Assembly (NCBI GenBank): GCA_900547615.1
Contig: URHH01000115.1
Span: 1 to 7,944, forward strand
Source of the DNA: an uncultured Blautia sp.
Lineage (GTDB): Bacteria > Bacillota > Clostridia > Lachnospirales > Lachnospiraceae
DNA: 7,944 nt
Direction of reading: 5' to 3'
Every line of letters begins with the position of its first letter. The first letter of the stretch is position 1. Both the position numbers and the translations under genes were made by a program. The notes beneath the pieces were generated by a model. The model ran no database searches. It was not told the origin of the DNA and saw nothing but the letters and a program-made list of their open reading frames with translations. Positions 1 through 6,681 of this stretch are shown piece after piece.

Positions 1-63
1 TTGGCACTCTGGGTAGCCATATTCATTTTTCAATTACAGTTTGCGGAAACTCAAGGGATTAAA
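1..63. other. Upstream flank with no recognisable gene
   Basis: This short stretch ahead of the promoter has no supported coding region, terminator or repeat. A minus-strand ATG at 24-26 reads off the left edge but has no ribosome binding site, and too little is visible to judge it. Confidence 0.5.
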
Positions 64-92
64 TTGACTTTTTCCATATATGATTATATAAT
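64..92 (+). promoter_or_regulatory. Sigma-A (sigma-70 type) promoter of the cobalamin operon
   Basis: A -35 hexamer TTGACT lies at 64-69 and a perfect -10 hexamer TATAAT at 87-92, separated by the ideal 17 bases. Transcription should start about 6-8 bases downstream, near 98-100, just before the riboswitch. The surroundings are AT-rich. The position directly ahead of a B12 aptamer and a cbi operon makes this the likely main promoter. Confidence 0.85.
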
Positions 93-104
93 AAAAGTCG
101 AATT

Positions 105-235
105 ACAAAAAAAGGAAAGGCATTTTCGGGAAGTGGGTGGAAGTCCTGCACAAGTCCGTTACTGTAAAAGTCAGATACCGGATGCTTTTTTTCAGAGAGG
201 GAATTTTCTGCGGCAACCGGAAGATTTTCTTATAT
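105..235 (+). promoter_or_regulatory. Cobalamin riboswitch aptamer
   Basis: The cobalamin riboswitch core is visible as GGGAAG (128-133), GGTGGAAGTCC (136-146), the ACTGT element (161-165) and a B12-box-like GTCAGATACC (170-179). A closing stem pairs 116-123 (aaaggcat) with 182-189 (atgctttt), and an inner stem pairs TCGG 126-129 with CCGG 178-181. A side hairpin pairs 204-209 with 219-224; its loop GCGGCAACC can pair through GCGG (210-213) with CCGT (156-159), as in the known L5-L13 kissing contact. The element senses a cobalamin and controls the downstream operon in cis. The outer boundaries are approximate. Whether it prefers adenosyl- or other cobalamins cannot be told from sequence alone. 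Confidence 0.9.
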
Positions 236-260
236 TTCGCTGAATCAAAACAGAGGCAGA

Positions 261-297
261 GGAAAGGAGTTTGTTGTCAGACAGATTCCTTTTTTTT
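261..297 (+). terminator. Riboswitch-controlled intrinsic terminator
   Basis: A 12-bp stem pairs 263-274 with 281-292 without mismatches (two G-U pairs) around the six-base loop TGTCAG. An eight-T run at 290-297 overlaps the end of the stem and continues it. This is a classic rho-independent terminator between the aptamer and the first gene. It is therefore the likely expression platform: cobalamin binding should favour it and stop transcription before cbiD. A candidate competing pairing is 204-211 with 256-263, which would exclude the aptamer side hairpin; that part is inference. Confidence 0.87.
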
Positions 298-348
298 ATG
301 CTATAGGAAGCGGGCTTCTTTGTTATGTCCCGTTTATAAAGGAGCAGT
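298..348 (+). promoter_or_regulatory. Leader between terminator and cbiD, with ribosome binding site
   Basis: AAAGGAG at 338-344 is the cbiD ribosome binding site, four bases before the ATG. Just upstream, 308-314 (aagcggg) can pair with 329-335 (cccgttt), a 7-bp stem with one G-U pair and a 14-base loop. It leaves the binding site free. Whether this hairpin has a role is unknown. Confidence 0.55.
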
Positions 349-1477
349 ATGGGCAATAGTGGATTGGAAAATTATTATGTGATCCGGGGGCAGAAAAAAC
401 TGCGTTTCGGTTACACAACAGGCTCCTGCGCAGCGGCAGCCTGCAGGGGCGCAGTGGAAATGCTCCTGGGAAAAAAAGAAGTAAAAGAAGTACGGCTTAT
501 GACGCCGAAAGGGATTTCTCTTCTTCTCACGCTGGAAGAAATCAAAAGAGAAGAAAAGTGGGTAAGCTGCGGAGTAAGAAAAGACGGAGGAGACGATCCG
601 GATACGACCCACGGGCTTTTAATCTGCGCCAGGGCAGAAAAAACAGAAGAGCCGGGTATCGTGCTTGACGGAGGAACGGGTGTAGGGCGTGTGACGAAGC
701 CCGGACTTTCTCAGAAATCCCGTCCCTCGTTCTATGATCCTTTCTCAGGCGGAGGAAGCCGCTCTTCTTTATCATTATAAAGGCGGTTTGAAGCTTACCA
801 TTTATGTGCCGGAGGGAGAGGAAACCGCTTTGAAGACTTTTAATCCCCGCCTTGGCATTGTAGGAGGAATTTCTATTTTAGGCACAACAGGAATCGTGGA
901 ACCCATGAGTGAAAAAGCTCTTATTGAAAGCATTCGTGTGGAAATGCGCCAACACTGTGCCCAGGGTGAAAAGTATCTTCTTGTAACACCGGGAAATTAC
1001 GGGGCAGAGTACGTAAGAGAAAAGGCAGATCTTCCATTTGAGAAAAATATGAAGTGTAGCAATTATGTGGGCGAAACCATTGATATGGCAGTAGATATGG
1101 GCGTGAAAGGCATTCTTTTTGTGGCGCATATCGGAAAATTTGTGAAGGTTGCAGCCGGGATCATGAATACCCATTCTCACAGCGCAGACGGCAGAATGGA
1201 GGTTCTTGCCGCAAACGGAATCCGGGCGGGAGCGCCTCTTTCCTGTGCAAGAGAAATTCTGGAAGCAGGCACAACGGACGATGCGCTGTCCATATTAAAA
1301 GAATACGGATATTTGGAAAAAACAATGAAAGAGATTATGGAGCGCATTCAGTTTTATCTGAATCACCGCTCCTACGAACAGATTCTTCTGGGTGCTGTTG
1401 TCTTCTCTAATGAACATGGGTATCTGGGGCAGACAAAAGATGCAGAAGAGCTGATAAAGCGAATCAGAGAACAGTAA
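349..1477 (+). pseudogene. cbiD: CbiD, cobalt-precorrin-5B C1-methyltransferase, frameshifted
   Basis: CbiD adds the SAM-derived methyl group at C1 in anaerobic B12 synthesis. The start ATG follows AAAGGAG (338-344) by four bases. The first frame shows FGYTTGSCAAAA (residues 20-31), GDDPDTTHG (81-89) and GVGRVTKPGLSQ, then runs out of frame to a stop at 778-780. The family sequence resumes one frame over at 716 with NPVPRSM, then KTFNPRLGIVGGISILGTTG, HIGKFVKVAAGIMNTHS and a normal end at 1477. Family members carry about seven more residues between the PGL and NPVPR motifs (a PVGEAAI-like stretch). The best explanation is a 20-base deletion at about 715-718; adding 20 bases gives 383 in-frame codons, a normal CbiD length. 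The second piece has an ATG at 734 but no ribosome binding site, so a working protein is unlikely. The rest is well conserved, so the damage is recent or is an assembly error. Confidence 0.88.
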
Positions 1478-1488
1478 TGGAGGTTATT

Positions 1489-2175
1489 ATGAAAGGTACA
1501 TTATACGGAATCGGAGTGGGACCGGGAGATCCGGAGCTTCTTACTTTAAAAGCACTCCGCTTAATAAAGGAAGCAGATGTGATCGCGCTTCCAGGGGAAG
1601 AGCCAAAGGAAACAGTGGCATATAAAATTGTGGAAGGGGCGTATCCGGAGCTTTCAGAAAAAACTCTTCTTCCCGTTCCCATGCCTATGACAAAAGCTCC
1701 GGAGCTTCTTGAAAAATATCACAGCGAAGGAACGGCTCTTGTAAAAAAAGTGCTGGACGAGGGAAAGAATGTGGCATTTTTAACGCTTGGAGATCCGACG
1801 GTATATTCCACTTATATTTACGTACATAAGCGGATCAAAGAGATGGGGTATCCTACGGAAATTATAAGCGGAATTACTTCTTTCTGTGCCGTTTCCGCAA
1901 AGCTGAATACAGGTCTTGTAGAGAAGGCGCAGATGCTTCATGTGATTCCTGCTTCCTACCAGGTGGAGGAGGCGTTAAAGCTTCCCGGTACAAAGGTGTT
2001 TATGAAGGCGGGCAAGAAAATGAAGACCGTAAAAGAGGCAATCCTCTCCTCCGGTTCCCAGGGAATGATGGTGGAGAACTGCGGAATGCCGGAAGAGAAA
2101 ATATATAAAAGCGTAGAGGAAATTCCGGACAGCGCCGGATATTATTCACTGATTATTGTAGAGGAAGGAGAATAA
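1489..2175 (+). CDS. cbiL: CbiL/CobI, cobalt-factor II (precorrin-2) C20-methyltransferase
   Basis: This SAM-dependent tetrapyrrole methylase transfers a methyl group to C20 of cobalt-factor II, the first methylation after cobalt insertion. The 228-residue product has the family's N-terminal GIGVGPGDPELLTLKAL (residues 7-23), TLGDPTVYS with GDP at 101-103, and ISGITSFCAVSAKLNTGL. The length is normal for the family. I chose ATG 1489 because GGAGG at 1479-1483 sits five bases before it and the protein then begins right at the conserved strand. An in-frame ATG at 1477, overlapping the cbiD stop codon, lacks such a site and would add four residues. The gene follows cbiD by 11 bases and precedes cbiF by four. 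Cobalt-dependent versus cobalt-free substrate use is inferred from the surrounding anaerobic cbi genes. Confidence 0.94.
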   Translation: MKGTLYGIGVGPGDPELLTLKALRLIKEADVIALPGEEPKETVAYKIVEGAYPELSEKTLLPVPMPMTKAPELLEKYHSEGTALVKKVLDEGKNVAFLTLGDPTVYSTYIYVHKRIKEMGYPTEIISGITSFCAVSAKLNTGLVEKAQMLHVIPASYQVEEALKLPGTKVFMKAGKKMKTVKEAILSSGSQGMMVENCGMPEEKIYKSVEEIPDSAGYYSLIIVEEGE

Positions 2176-2179
2176 AATA

Positions 2180-2938
2180 ATGGTACATTTTGTGGGAGCA
2201 GGTCCGGGAGCGCCGGATTTAATTACAATCAGAGGAAAACAGTATCTTGAGGAGGCTGACGTAATTATTTACGCCGGTTCCCTTGTAAATCCAAAGCTTC
2301 TGGAGTATTCAAAAGACATCTGCACTATTTATAACAGTGCGAAAATGACTCTTGAGGAAGTAATCTCCGTAATGGAAAAAGCGGAGGCAGAGGGAAAGAC
2401 AACCGTTCGTCTTCACACAGGAGATCCCTGTATTTACGGGGCAATCCGGGAGCAGATGGATATTCTGGACGAAAAGGGAATTTCCTATGATTCCTGTCCG
2501 GGAGTCAGCTCTTTTTGCGGAGCGGCAAGCGCTTTAAATCTGGAATACACACTTCCTGAAATCTCTCAGAGCGTGATCATTACACGTATGGAAGGACGCA
2601 CTCCTGTGCCGTCCAAAGAGAGTATTCAGTCTTTTGCTGCCCATAACGCCACAATGGTCGTATTTTTAAGTACGGGCATGCTTGAGGAATTAAGCAGACG
2701 TCTCGTGGAAGGCGGATACCGTCCGGACACACCGGCAGCCATTGTATATAAAGCAACCTGGGAAGACGAAAAGAAATTTATCTGTACCGTAGACACGCTT
2801 GCAAAAACAGCAGCGGAAAACAATATTACAAAAACAGCGCTTATGATCATCGGAGATGCGGTAAACACAGCGCATTATGAGCGTTCCAAGCTGTATGATC
2901 CGGGCTTTACCACAGAGTTTCGCGAGGCAGCAAAATGA
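2180..2938 (+). CDS. cbiF: CbiF/CobM, cobalt-precorrin-4 C11-methyltransferase
   Basis: This tetrapyrrole methylase adds the C11 methyl group to cobalt-precorrin-4, giving cobalt-precorrin-5A, the CbiG substrate. The 252-residue protein is full length. It starts with VHFVGAGPGAPDLITIRG, has HTGDPCIYGAIREQM (GDP at 81-83) and PGVSSFCGAASALNLEYTLP, and carries the CbiF-type run ITRMEGRTPVPSKES followed by a strand-like VVFLSTGM. These separate it from the other methylases in the operon. An AGGAG at 2166-2170 lies nine bases before the ATG, inside the end of cbiL. Its stop codon overlaps the cbiG start as ATGA, which points to translational coupling and fits the consecutive reactions of the two products. 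Confidence 0.95.
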   Translation: MVHFVGAGPGAPDLITIRGKQYLEEADVIIYAGSLVNPKLLEYSKDICTIYNSAKMTLEEVISVMEKAEAEGKTTVRLHTGDPCIYGAIREQMDILDEKGISYDSCPGVSSFCGAASALNLEYTLPEISQSVIITRMEGRTPVPSKESIQSFAAHNATMVVFLSTGMLEELSRRLVEGGYRPDTPAAIVYKATWEDEKKFICTVDTLAKTAAENNITKTALMIIGDAVNTAHYERSKLYDPGFTTEFREAAK

Positions 2939-3978
2939 AAATTGCCATCATCTGTTTCAGCCTTACAGGCTGGGAGACAGGAAGGCGCTTAAAAGAAGGA
3001 CTTGAAAGCGGAGAAAATACCGTGACTCTTGAGGGGAAAAGCCGTTACCTTCCGGAAGGGATAAAGGAAAGTACAGGACAGTGGACAGGAACGCGTTTTT
3101 CTGACTCTGACGCCATTATTTTTGTGGGAGCCTGCGGCATTGCCGTTCGAAGCATTGCTCCTTATATACAGAAAAAAACGAAGGATCCGGCTGTCCTTGT
3201 AATTGATGAATGCGGAAAATTTGTCATTTCTCTTTTATCCGGACATCTTGGAGGAGCCAATGCGCTTACTTTAAAAGCGGCAGAAATCCTGAAAGCAGAG
3301 CCGGTTGTCACAACGGCAACAGACCTTCACAACCGCTTTGCCGTAGATGTATTTGCAAAGAAAAATGGCTGTGAGATTTTAAATATGAAGGCAGCAAAAG
3401 AAGTTTCCGCAGCTCTTCTTGCCGGAAAAAGCGTTGGTTTTTTCAGTGATTTTCCCTGGGAGGGAGAGCTTCCCAAAGGACTTGTTCTCTGTGAAGGAAC
3501 AGAAGAAAATCTGCCGGAGACAGGGGTCTCGGTTTCAATTTATAAGAACCGAAAACCTTTTAAAGAGACGGTTTCCATTGTGCCTCCTGCCGTAGTTCTC
3601 GGCATGGGCTGCAGAAAAGGAAAAGATACAGAAAGTGTAAGAAAGGCAGCGGAAAAAGCTTTAAAAACGGCGGAAATCTATCAAGAGGCGGTTGCCTGCC
3701 TTACAAGTATTGATATAAAAAAAGAGGAGGAGGCGTTTCTTTCTCTTTCCGGAGAGTGGGAAATTCCTTTTCTTACTTATACAGGAGAGGAGCTTTTAGA
3801 AGCACCGGGAGAATTTACGCCTTCTTCCTTTGTCCATTCTGTGACAGGAGTGGACAATGTGTGCGAGAGAAGCGCAGTTCTCGGTGCAGGAAAAGGAACT
3901 CTCATTCAGAAAAAAACAGGGGAAAACGGCGTGACAACCGCCCTTGCATTAAGAGATTGGAGGATACGTTTTGAATAA
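2935..3978 (+). CDS. cbiG: CbiG, cobalt-precorrin-5A hydrolase
   Basis: CbiG opens the ring-A lactone of cobalt-precorrin-5A and releases the two-carbon fragment as acetaldehyde; it is specific to the anaerobic route. The 347-residue protein is intact. The N-terminal and central parts show FVGACGIAVRSIAP, LLSGHLGGAN (around residue 103) and TTATDLHNRFAVDVFA (from residue 126). The C-terminal CbiG_C domain has GMGCRKG (223-229), TSIDIKKEEEA and FVHSVTGVDNVCERSA. The ATG overlaps the cbiF stop by four bases. There is only a weak GAGG upstream, so coupling to cbiF probably drives translation. The 3' end overlaps the start of cbiH by eight bases. No frame break or missing motif was seen. Confidence 0.94.
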   Translation: MKIAIICFSLTGWETGRRLKEGLESGENTVTLEGKSRYLPEGIKESTGQWTGTRFSDSDAIIFVGACGIAVRSIAPYIQKKTKDPAVLVIDECGKFVISLLSGHLGGANALTLKAAEILKAEPVVTTATDLHNRFAVDVFAKKNGCEILNMKAAKEVSAALLAGKSVGFFSDFPWEGELPKGLVLCEGTEENLPETGVSVSIYKNRKPFKETVSIVPPAVVLGMGCRKGKDTESVRKAAEKALKTAEIYQEAVACLTSIDIKKEEEAFLSLSGEWEIPFLTYTGEELLEAPGEFTPSSFVHSVTGVDNVCERSAVLGAGKGTLIQKKTGENGVTTALALRDWRIRFE

Positions 3979-4702
3979 AATATATGTAGTTGGGATCGGC
4001 CCCGGGGCTTACGACCAGATGACAGGAAAAGCGATCAAAGCCTTAAACGACAGCGATGTGATCATCGGTTATACGGTATATGTAGACCTTGTAAAAGAGT
4101 ATTTTGCAGATAAGGAATTTATGACAACCCCGATGAAAAAAGAAGTAGACCGCTGTGTTCTGGCTTTTGAGGAAGCGGAAAAAGGAAAGACAGTTTCCAT
4201 GATCTGCAGCGGCGATGCAGGAGTTTACGGAATGGCAGGACTTATGTACGAGGTGGGAAAAGATTACCCGGATACAGAGCTTGCCATTATCCCGGGAGTG
4301 ACGGCGGCAACAGGGGGAGCGGCTGTTCTTGGCGCTCCATTGATCCATGATTTCTGTCTCATCAGTTTAAGCGATCTTCTCACCCCCTGGGAGAAAATTG
4401 AGAAGCGCCTTCTCTGCGCGTCAGAGGCGGACTTTGTGATCTGTTTATATAATCCGTCCAGCAAAAAACGCCATGATTATCTGCAGAAAGCGTGTGATCT
4501 TATGATGCAGCACAAATCACCGGATACCATCTGCGGCATTGTGGGACATATTGCAAGGGAGGGAGAATGCGAAAAGGTTATGACCTTAAAAGAGCTTCGT
4601 GCCACAGAAGTGGATATGTTTACTACCGTCTTTATCGGAAACTCCCAGACAAAGGAAATCGGCGGAAAAATGGTGACACCGAGAGGATATAAGGGCGTGT
4701 AA
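3971..4702 (+). CDS. cbiH: CbiH/CobJ, cobalt-factor III (precorrin-3B) C17-methyltransferase
   Basis: CbiH methylates C17 and drives the ring contraction that makes the corrin-type macrocycle. The 243-residue product has the short family form without an extra C-terminal domain. Visible motifs are VGIGPG (7-12), CSGDAGVYGMAGLMYEV (GDAGVYG 81-87), IPGVTAATGGAAVLGAPL, HDFCLISLSDLLTPW, CLYNPSSKKR (from 158) and a C-terminal TTVFIGNS. The start is a TTG, with GGAGG at 3959-3963 seven bases upstream. The next in-frame ATG is codon 17 and would cut off the conserved GIGPG loop, so the rare start is well supported. It overlaps the cbiG end by eight bases and is followed 13 bases later by the cbiJ-cbiE-cbiT gene. 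Confidence 0.94.
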   Translation: MNKIYVVGIGPGAYDQMTGKAIKALNDSDVIIGYTVYVDLVKEYFADKEFMTTPMKKEVDRCVLAFEEAEKGKTVSMICSGDAGVYGMAGLMYEVGKDYPDTELAIIPGVTAATGGAAVLGAPLIHDFCLISLSDLLTPWEKIEKRLLCASEADFVICLYNPSSKKRHDYLQKACDLMMQHKSPDTICGIVGHIAREGECEKVMTLKELRATEVDMFTTVFIGNSQTKEIGGKMVTPRGYKGV

Positions 4703-4715
4703 GCCGGAGGAGAAC

Positions 4716-6681
4716 ATGGAAAAAGTCATAGTGTTTGCAGGGACAACAGAAGGGTATGAGCTGTGCCGTTTTCTCTCTGAACATGAGATTTACGTATGTG
4801 CCTGCGCAGCTACAGAATACGGAGGAAAATCTCTTACAGAAACGCCGTATCTTCACATTCATACAGGGCGGTTAAACAGAGAAGAAATGGAAGAGTTTTT
4901 TCAAAAAGAAGAGCCGAAGCTTGTTCTGGACGCTACTCATCCTTATGCGGCAGAGGTTACGGAGAACATAAAAAGCGCCTGTGAAAAAACAGGATTTTGT
5001 TATCAGAGAGTGCTGCGGGAGCAGGGAAAGCAGGCAGGGCAGGCAGTATACGGAAAGTACGGAAGCTGCCGCAGAGTTTTTAAATACAACGGAAGGAAAC
5101 GTCCTTCTCACAACAGGCAGCAAGGAACTGAAAAAGTTCCTCGGAGTAAAGGATTATAAGGAGCGCCTTTATGCAAGAGTTCTGTCCCTTCCCTCAGTTA
5201 TGGAGGAATGCAGCGCTGCAGGATTTGAGGGAAAGCATCTGATCGGAATGCAGGGACCTTTTTCAAGGGAGCTGAATGAGGCGATGCTCCGCCAGTTTCA
5301 CTGCCGCTATCTTGTGACAAAAGACACCGGAAAGGCAGGGGGATTTCAGGAAAAAATAGAGGCAGCTTTTTCCTGCGGAGTGATTCCTGTCATTATCGGA
5401 AGACCGTTAAAAGAAGAGGGACTGTCCCTTCCGGAATGTAAAAAGTGGCTTTCTGAAAGGTTTGGTTTTTCTTTAAAACCTCAGATCACCCTTCTCGGGA
5501 TCGGCATGGGAAGCGAAGGAACGCTTACCCTGGACGGAAGGAAAGCGTTAGAAGAGGCAGACCTTTTAATCGGGGCAGGACGGATTGCAGATTCTGTAAA
5601 AATGCCCCATCATACGGTGATTTATGAATACGACAGTGAGAAGATTTTAAACTGCATCAAAGAACACGAGCAGTATGAACATATTGTGATCGCTCTTTCC
5701 GGTGACGTCGGTTTTTACAGCGGAGCAAAAAAACTTCTTCAGAAACTTGGGGAAGATACCCGGGTCATCTGCGGGATTTCTTCTGTTTCTTATTTTATGG
5801 CAAAGGCAGGGCTTTCCTGGGACGATGCAAAAATCGTAAGCGCACACGGAAGAAGGTGCAATCTTGTAGCTCTCATACGCCATAATACGAAAGTCTTTTC
5901 CATTCTCGGCACAAAGGACGGGATTTCCGCTCTTGCCAAAAAGCTTGTATATTACGGAATGGGAGAGGTGCTTCTCTATGTGGGAGAAAATCTTTCTTAT
6001 GAAAAAGAGAAAGTTTTTGTAAAGCCTGCAAAGGAGCTTGTTTCTTATGAGGGGGACGCGCTCTGTGTTGTCTGTGCATATAACGAAAAGGCAGAGCCGT
6101 TTTTCTCTACTCATGGAATCAAGGACGAATGTTTTATCCGGGGAAAAGCGCCTATGACAAAAGAAGAAGTTCGCTCAGTTTCTCTTATGAAGCTTGGACT
6201 TTCTGAAGATTCCGTCTGTTATGATGTAGGGGCAGGAACCGGTTCTGTTGCTGTGGAAATGGCTCTTCGCGCCCATCAGGGCAGGGTGTATGCAATAGAG
6301 AAAAAGGAAGACGCCCTTGCGCTCATTCTGGAAAATAAAAAGAAATTTGCAGCAGACAATCTGGAAATCGTGGGAGGATGCGCGCCTGAGGCAATGGAGG
6401 AGCTTCCGGCTCCAACACATGCGTTTATCGGCGGTTCTTCCGGGAATTTAAAAGATATTATAAGACTTCTTCTTGAGAAAAATCAGGAGGTTAAAATTGT
6501 GATAAACTGCATTACCCTTGAGACAGTGGGGGAGGCAATGGAAGCCATTCGTGAATTTGGTTTTCAGGAGAGGGATATTGTTCAGCTCTCTGTTTCCCGT
6601 TCAAAGGAAGTGGGACGTTATCACATGATGATGGGAGAAAATCCCATTTACATTTTTACATGCAGGGGGGCTTCTCTATGA
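4716..6681 (+). pseudogene. cbiJ: CbiJ(CobK)-CbiE-CbiT three-domain fusion, frameshifted in the CbiJ part
   Basis: The N-terminal domain is cobalt-precorrin-6A reductase, which uses NAD(P)H to reduce the macrocycle. A clear GGAGG (4706-4710) precedes the ATG by five bases. The first frame encodes VFAGTTEGYELCRFL, LVLDATHPYAAEVTENI and REQGKQAGQAVY, then at about 5052 the homology jumps to the next frame with ESTEAAAEFL, VLLTTGSKELKKF, HLIGMQGPFSRELNEAML and IPVIIGRP. The original frame continues as nonsense to a stop at 5157-5159. The break fits a 2-base deletion (for example a lost part of a Val codon in a Tyr-Val-Glu-Ser run) or a 1-base insertion. A TACGGAA repeat (5049-5055 and 5058-5064) lies exactly there. 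The repaired gene would encode about 655 residues. The downstream domains lack a good start of their own, so the break would probably silence CbiE and CbiT as well. Confidence 0.85.
4981..6681 (+). CDS. cbiET: Downstream frame of the fusion: CbiJ C-terminal half, CbiE and CbiT
   Basis: This open frame carries the rest of CbiJ (from 5053), then CbiE from about 5482, the C5-methyltransferase, with ITLLGIGMGSEGTLTLDG, ALSGDVGFYSG, VICGISSVSYFMAKAGLSWD and SILGTKDGISALAKKL. CbiT starts at about 6121 with FIRGKAPMTKEEVRS and has the SAM site DVGAGTGSVAVEMAL, FIGGSSGNLKDII and VINCITLETVGEAM; it methylates C15 and decarboxylates the C12 acetate side chain. Both methylase domains look complete. CbiE-CbiT fusion is known as the CobL arrangement; here CbiJ is joined ahead of it. 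The frame opens at a GTG (4981) inside the CbiJ coding frame, which I consider fortuitous. An ATG at 5200 could restart translation 40 bases after the upstream stop, but no ribosome binding site is visible. The end overlaps the cbiA start as ATGA. Confidence 0.8.
   Translation: MKKQDFVIRECCGSRESRQGRQYTESTEAAAEFLNTTEGNVLLTTGSKELKKFLGVKDYKERLYARVLSLPSVMEECSAAGFEGKHLIGMQGPFSRELNEAMLRQFHCRYLVTKDTGKAGGFQEKIEAAFSCGVIPVIIGRPLKEEGLSLPECKKWLSERFGFSLKPQITLLGIGMGSEGTLTLDGRKALEEADLLIGAGRIADSVKMPHHTVIYEYDSEKILNCIKEHEQYEHIVIALSGDVGFYSGAKKLLQKLGEDTRVICGISSVSYFMAKAGLSWDDAKIVSAHGRRCNLVALIRHNTKVFSILGTKDGISALAKKLVYYGMGEVLLYVGENLSYEKEKVFVKPAKELVSYEGDALCVVCAYNEKAEPFFSTHGIKDECFIRGKAPMTKEEVRSVSLMKLGLSEDSVCYDVGAGTGSVAVEMALRAHQGRVYAIEKKEDALALILENKKKFAADNLEIVGGCAPEAMEELPAPTHAFIGGSSGNLKDIIRLLLEKNQEVKIVINCITLETVGEAMEAIREFGFQERDIVQLSVSRSKEVGRYHMMMGENPIYIFTCRGASL

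Noticed and set aside
18..26. Possible divergent gene starting on the minus strand near 24-26
   Set aside because: Only about eight codons are visible and there is no ribosome binding site upstream.
86..235. Long AT-rich pairing of 86-96 with 225-235 as the outer riboswitch stem
   Set aside because: Bases 86-92 belong to the -10 box, and transcription should start near 99, so the 5' arm would not be in the RNA.
1..243. Plus-strand open frame of 80 codons with a TTG start, and another from 137
   Set aside because: They run through the promoter and riboswitch, have no ribosome binding site, and resemble no protein I know.
4981..5159. Programmed +1 ribosomal frameshift in the cbiJ overlap, or similarly in cbiD
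   Set aside because: No slippery sequence, in-frame stop at the shift site or stimulatory structure is evident. In cbiD a shift would still lack conserved residues. Simple indels explain both better.
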